Assembly (NCBI RefSeq): GCF_016859285.1
Contig: NC_053400.1
Coordinates: forward strand, 26,727,501-26,791,500
Direction of reading: 5' to 3'
Source of the DNA: Xiphias gladius
Taxonomy: Eukaryota > Chordata > Actinopteri > Istiophoriformes > Xiphiidae
DNA: 64,000 nucleotides
Positions within the stretch are counted from its first letter, which is position 1, and each line of letters starts with the position of its first letter. Below, in pieces: positions 61,774 through 64,000 of the stretch. A program made the translations under genes and the position numbers. Below the pieces are notes generated by a model, which was not told the origin of the DNA, ran no database searches, and saw only the letters and a program-made list of their open reading frames with translations.

Positions 61774-62724
61774 TTTATTGAAGAGAAACATGCAGATTTC
61801 TTTTAACATTTAATAAGTCATCTCAGTCCAAGTCCAACAATGATTTTAAAAAAGAATTTGAAATAATGTTTATTTTCTACACATCTTTCTACATATTTCA
61901 CATTTGTTGTAAAAAGGATTAAAATATGATGAAATTATGTGTAAGAATGAAGCGGACAAACCTGCTAAAATGCGTAAAAAACAAACATTACCTGACACAC
62001 TTGGTGCAAAAAGCCCTACAGTTTGTCATTCGGTCATTTGAATGACTCCATCAGTGTGCAATTTTCTATTCCTGGACATATTTTCTCTTCGAGGATAGTT
62101 GGAAATGCCAAAATATACAATATATTGCACAGGCCGTACGTCATTATATCACTTTGTGCTTGAGTAACAAAACAGCAGCTGGACAACTGACACAGCGAGA
62201 CACAGTGAGTATGCTGGTGAGGATGTTTCTCATCTGTCCTCTGCAGACTGTTAAAACTACGAAAAATTGCAGGGTTGTATCCTGATGTGGGGTTGCAAAA
62301 GTAGGACAGAAAGAGTTTAAAACTGGCAGCATGGCTTCGAGTGCAACCGAAGAGGTGAAGAGCACTATTATCAAATCTGCAGACTTGAGAGAACCCTGAA
62401 ATCAATTGGGATTCTTAGAAGGAGTGAATAATACAGACTAAGTGCAAATCTGTGCAAATCTCGTACAGTTCAAAAGCTACTAAAAGCATGGATACTCAAC
62501 GCGGGACTCTCTGTGAGCACCTACAAGCTGCAATGTCAAACAATTTTATTAACGGAAACATTAAAAAAAAGTCACTAGTCAGAAAGTGCTACAAGTGTTA
62601 AAAGTCCAAGCTATTCAGCAAACGCGATCTCCATTCTGTTCAAGATCCATTCTCAGCTGTGCTCTGAGGAGTGGGAGCAGCTGGATGAGCATGGAGCACT
62701 GATAAAACGCTTATCGCCGAGCGT
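61774..62724 (-). other. mfge8: mfge8 3' UTR with poly(A) signal
   Basis: Minus-strand AATAAA (plus TTTATT at 61774) lies 0.95 kb after the stop codon and is the first canonical signal found close to a plausible end. No other exon is seen between. Confidence 0.45.
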
Positions 62725-64000
62725 CTAGTCATCGCAGCCCAGCAGCTCCATGCGTAGAGCGATGCGCTCGTGCCACTCCCAGGGGACCACTCGAACATAC
62801 CGGGCGTAGAACGGAGGCTCAAATAGATTCTTCTCGTGGGTGTTGTTGTCAACGTTGCCTTGGAAAAGCTGCAGATAAATGTTAAGGTTATGGTTAAAGC
62901 AAAACAATCGCTTACTGAGGAAAAGTGATTGTATATAAAGCACGTCCTGTTAAATTCTGTTCAAATTTCCTGAGAACGACAATTCTGCTGACTGACTAAT
63001 ATAACTCTAATATCCACTGGGCACGACCAAGCCGAACCTGCACAATTTCACGACACTGTAATGTAATTTGGGTGAATACATCCACCAGAAGTCTAAATGG
63101 CCATTTGTCATCAGGCGTTGTTGATGAAACTGAGCTGTGCTGCTCTCTGACAACGTGACGACCCAGATCCTACCAGCCCCGCCCAGATGTTCAGACTATT
63201 CAGACAAGGCCCCCGGGCAGCATCATTATGTCGTGAGCCTGCTGGCTCTTTGCTCAGTAAAAACATCAAAGCTTTTTTTTTATTTAAAGTTTTATTGGAT
63301 CATATGGGTCCCGCCACTGAAGCTAAAATGCTCTAATAAAGGACAGAGGAAAAATAGTTCCTAGTCCTCTCTAAGAAGGAGGCAATGGTACGGAGAACGG
63401 GCTTTCCACTGCCCCAGCAAGAGCCAAAAATCTCTCTCTTCATAAAGGGAAAGAGAGAAACAGAAAGGGAAGCTGACAGGCTGAGAATTATGTAGGACTT
63501 TTTGGACCTTACTTTAAAAGACTGTGGTTAATCCAAAAAACACCTCAGAAAAGACGTATTAAATTATTCAACATTGTTAAGAGATAAAAAAAAAATCACA
63601 TTTTACTTTTTGAAATCTTCTGCATTGAAATGAGACTTGTTTACAGACCTCCATACACAGTATACTGTATTAGGGAAACACATTTTAGGGATTCGTATAC
63701 ATCTGACCTTGTCATTGCCGGTGTTCTTGTCCTTCACCGTACTCCACGACTCTCCGTCGTTACTGTAAGCGACTTTAAACACTGACACAAACTGAACAAC
63801 CCCAAAGTCCTTCGCCCCCTGAGTGATGATGCCTGTGAGGCGCTTTGTCTTCTCCAGATCGACCTGGCGAGGGAACAAAGAACGCAGTTATACTCTGCAA
63901 CATCTGCTGGCATCAAAGGACATTTTCCCGCCGGGGTCTCCCCTCACCTGGATCCACTCTGAGCGGTTGTTGTGGGCAGGAGACCAGGCGTTTGTCTTTC
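62725..64000 (-). CDS. mfge8: lactadherin/MFG-E8, C-terminal discoidin domain (partial)
   Basis: MFG-E8 bridges phosphatidylserine on dying cells to integrins on phagocytes. Three exons are present: 62725-62868, 63708-63863 and 63947 to beyond the window edge. They encode the last F5/8 type C domain: [66 protein letters not shown] and the closing [16 protein letters not shown]. The EGF repeats and first discoidin domain lie right of the window. EDIL3 is the closest alternative, but EDIL3 pairs with HAPLN1, whereas the neighbour here is hapln3. That supports MFGE8. Confidence 0.9.

Overview
The window is nuclear DNA of a ray-finned (teleost, probably percomorph-type) fish. The evidence is the set of vertebrate genes with compact spliced exons, GT-AG introns mostly of 70 bp to 3 kb, long CA/GT microsatellites, and teleost-type dispersed repeats (Tc1 relics, tRNA-derived SINE relics, hAT-like and 'TAGGGCT' MITEs). 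No virus-derived element was recognised.

Layout: (1) 0.8-5.8 kb, minus strand: 5' part of nnt, the mitochondrial proton-pumping transhydrogenase, running off the left edge. A noisy ~1 kb tandem duplication sits inside it and looks like an assembly fault. (2) 10.2-14.8 kb, plus: afg2b (spata5l1), complete, ten coding exons. (3) 15.3-16.2 kb, plus: c15orf48/nmes1 (coxfa4l3), complete, four coding exons, with the miR-147 hairpin in its 3' UTR. (4) 21.9-30.6 kb, minus: slc30a4 (ZnT4), complete, seven coding exons. (5) 31.6-34.8 kb, plus: bloc1s6 (pallidin), complete, five coding exons. It is divergent from slc30a4, and the shared promoter holds a perfect CLEAR palindrome. (6) 35-44.5 kb: no gene recognised. 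(7) 44.9-47.0 kb, minus: nmrk2, complete, seven coding exons. (8) 52.6-54.7 kb, plus: an unnamed cysteine/histidine-rich protein with a C-terminal BESS-like motif, four coding exons. (9) 56.7-59.1 kb, minus: hapln3, complete, five coding exons. (10) 62.7-64.0 kb, minus: 3' end of mfge8, running off the right edge.

afg2b-c15orf48-slc30a4-bloc1s6 is the order known from human 15q21, and hapln3-mfge8 is the pair known from human 15q26, so the window joins two chromosome-15 blocks with nmrk2 (human 19p13) and the BESS-motif gene between them. Two functional themes recur. One is mitochondrial or NAD(P) metabolism (nnt, c15orf48/miR-147, nmrk2). The other is lysosome-related organelles (slc30a4 and bloc1s6 sharing a CLEAR-bearing promoter).

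Exon boundaries were read by hand from splice signals, reading phase and family alignment from memory. For the six complete genes the exon lengths sum to whole codons (afg2b 748, c15orf48 85, slc30a4 446, bloc1s6 172, nmrk2 206, hapln3 364 residues); the unnamed gene gives 254.
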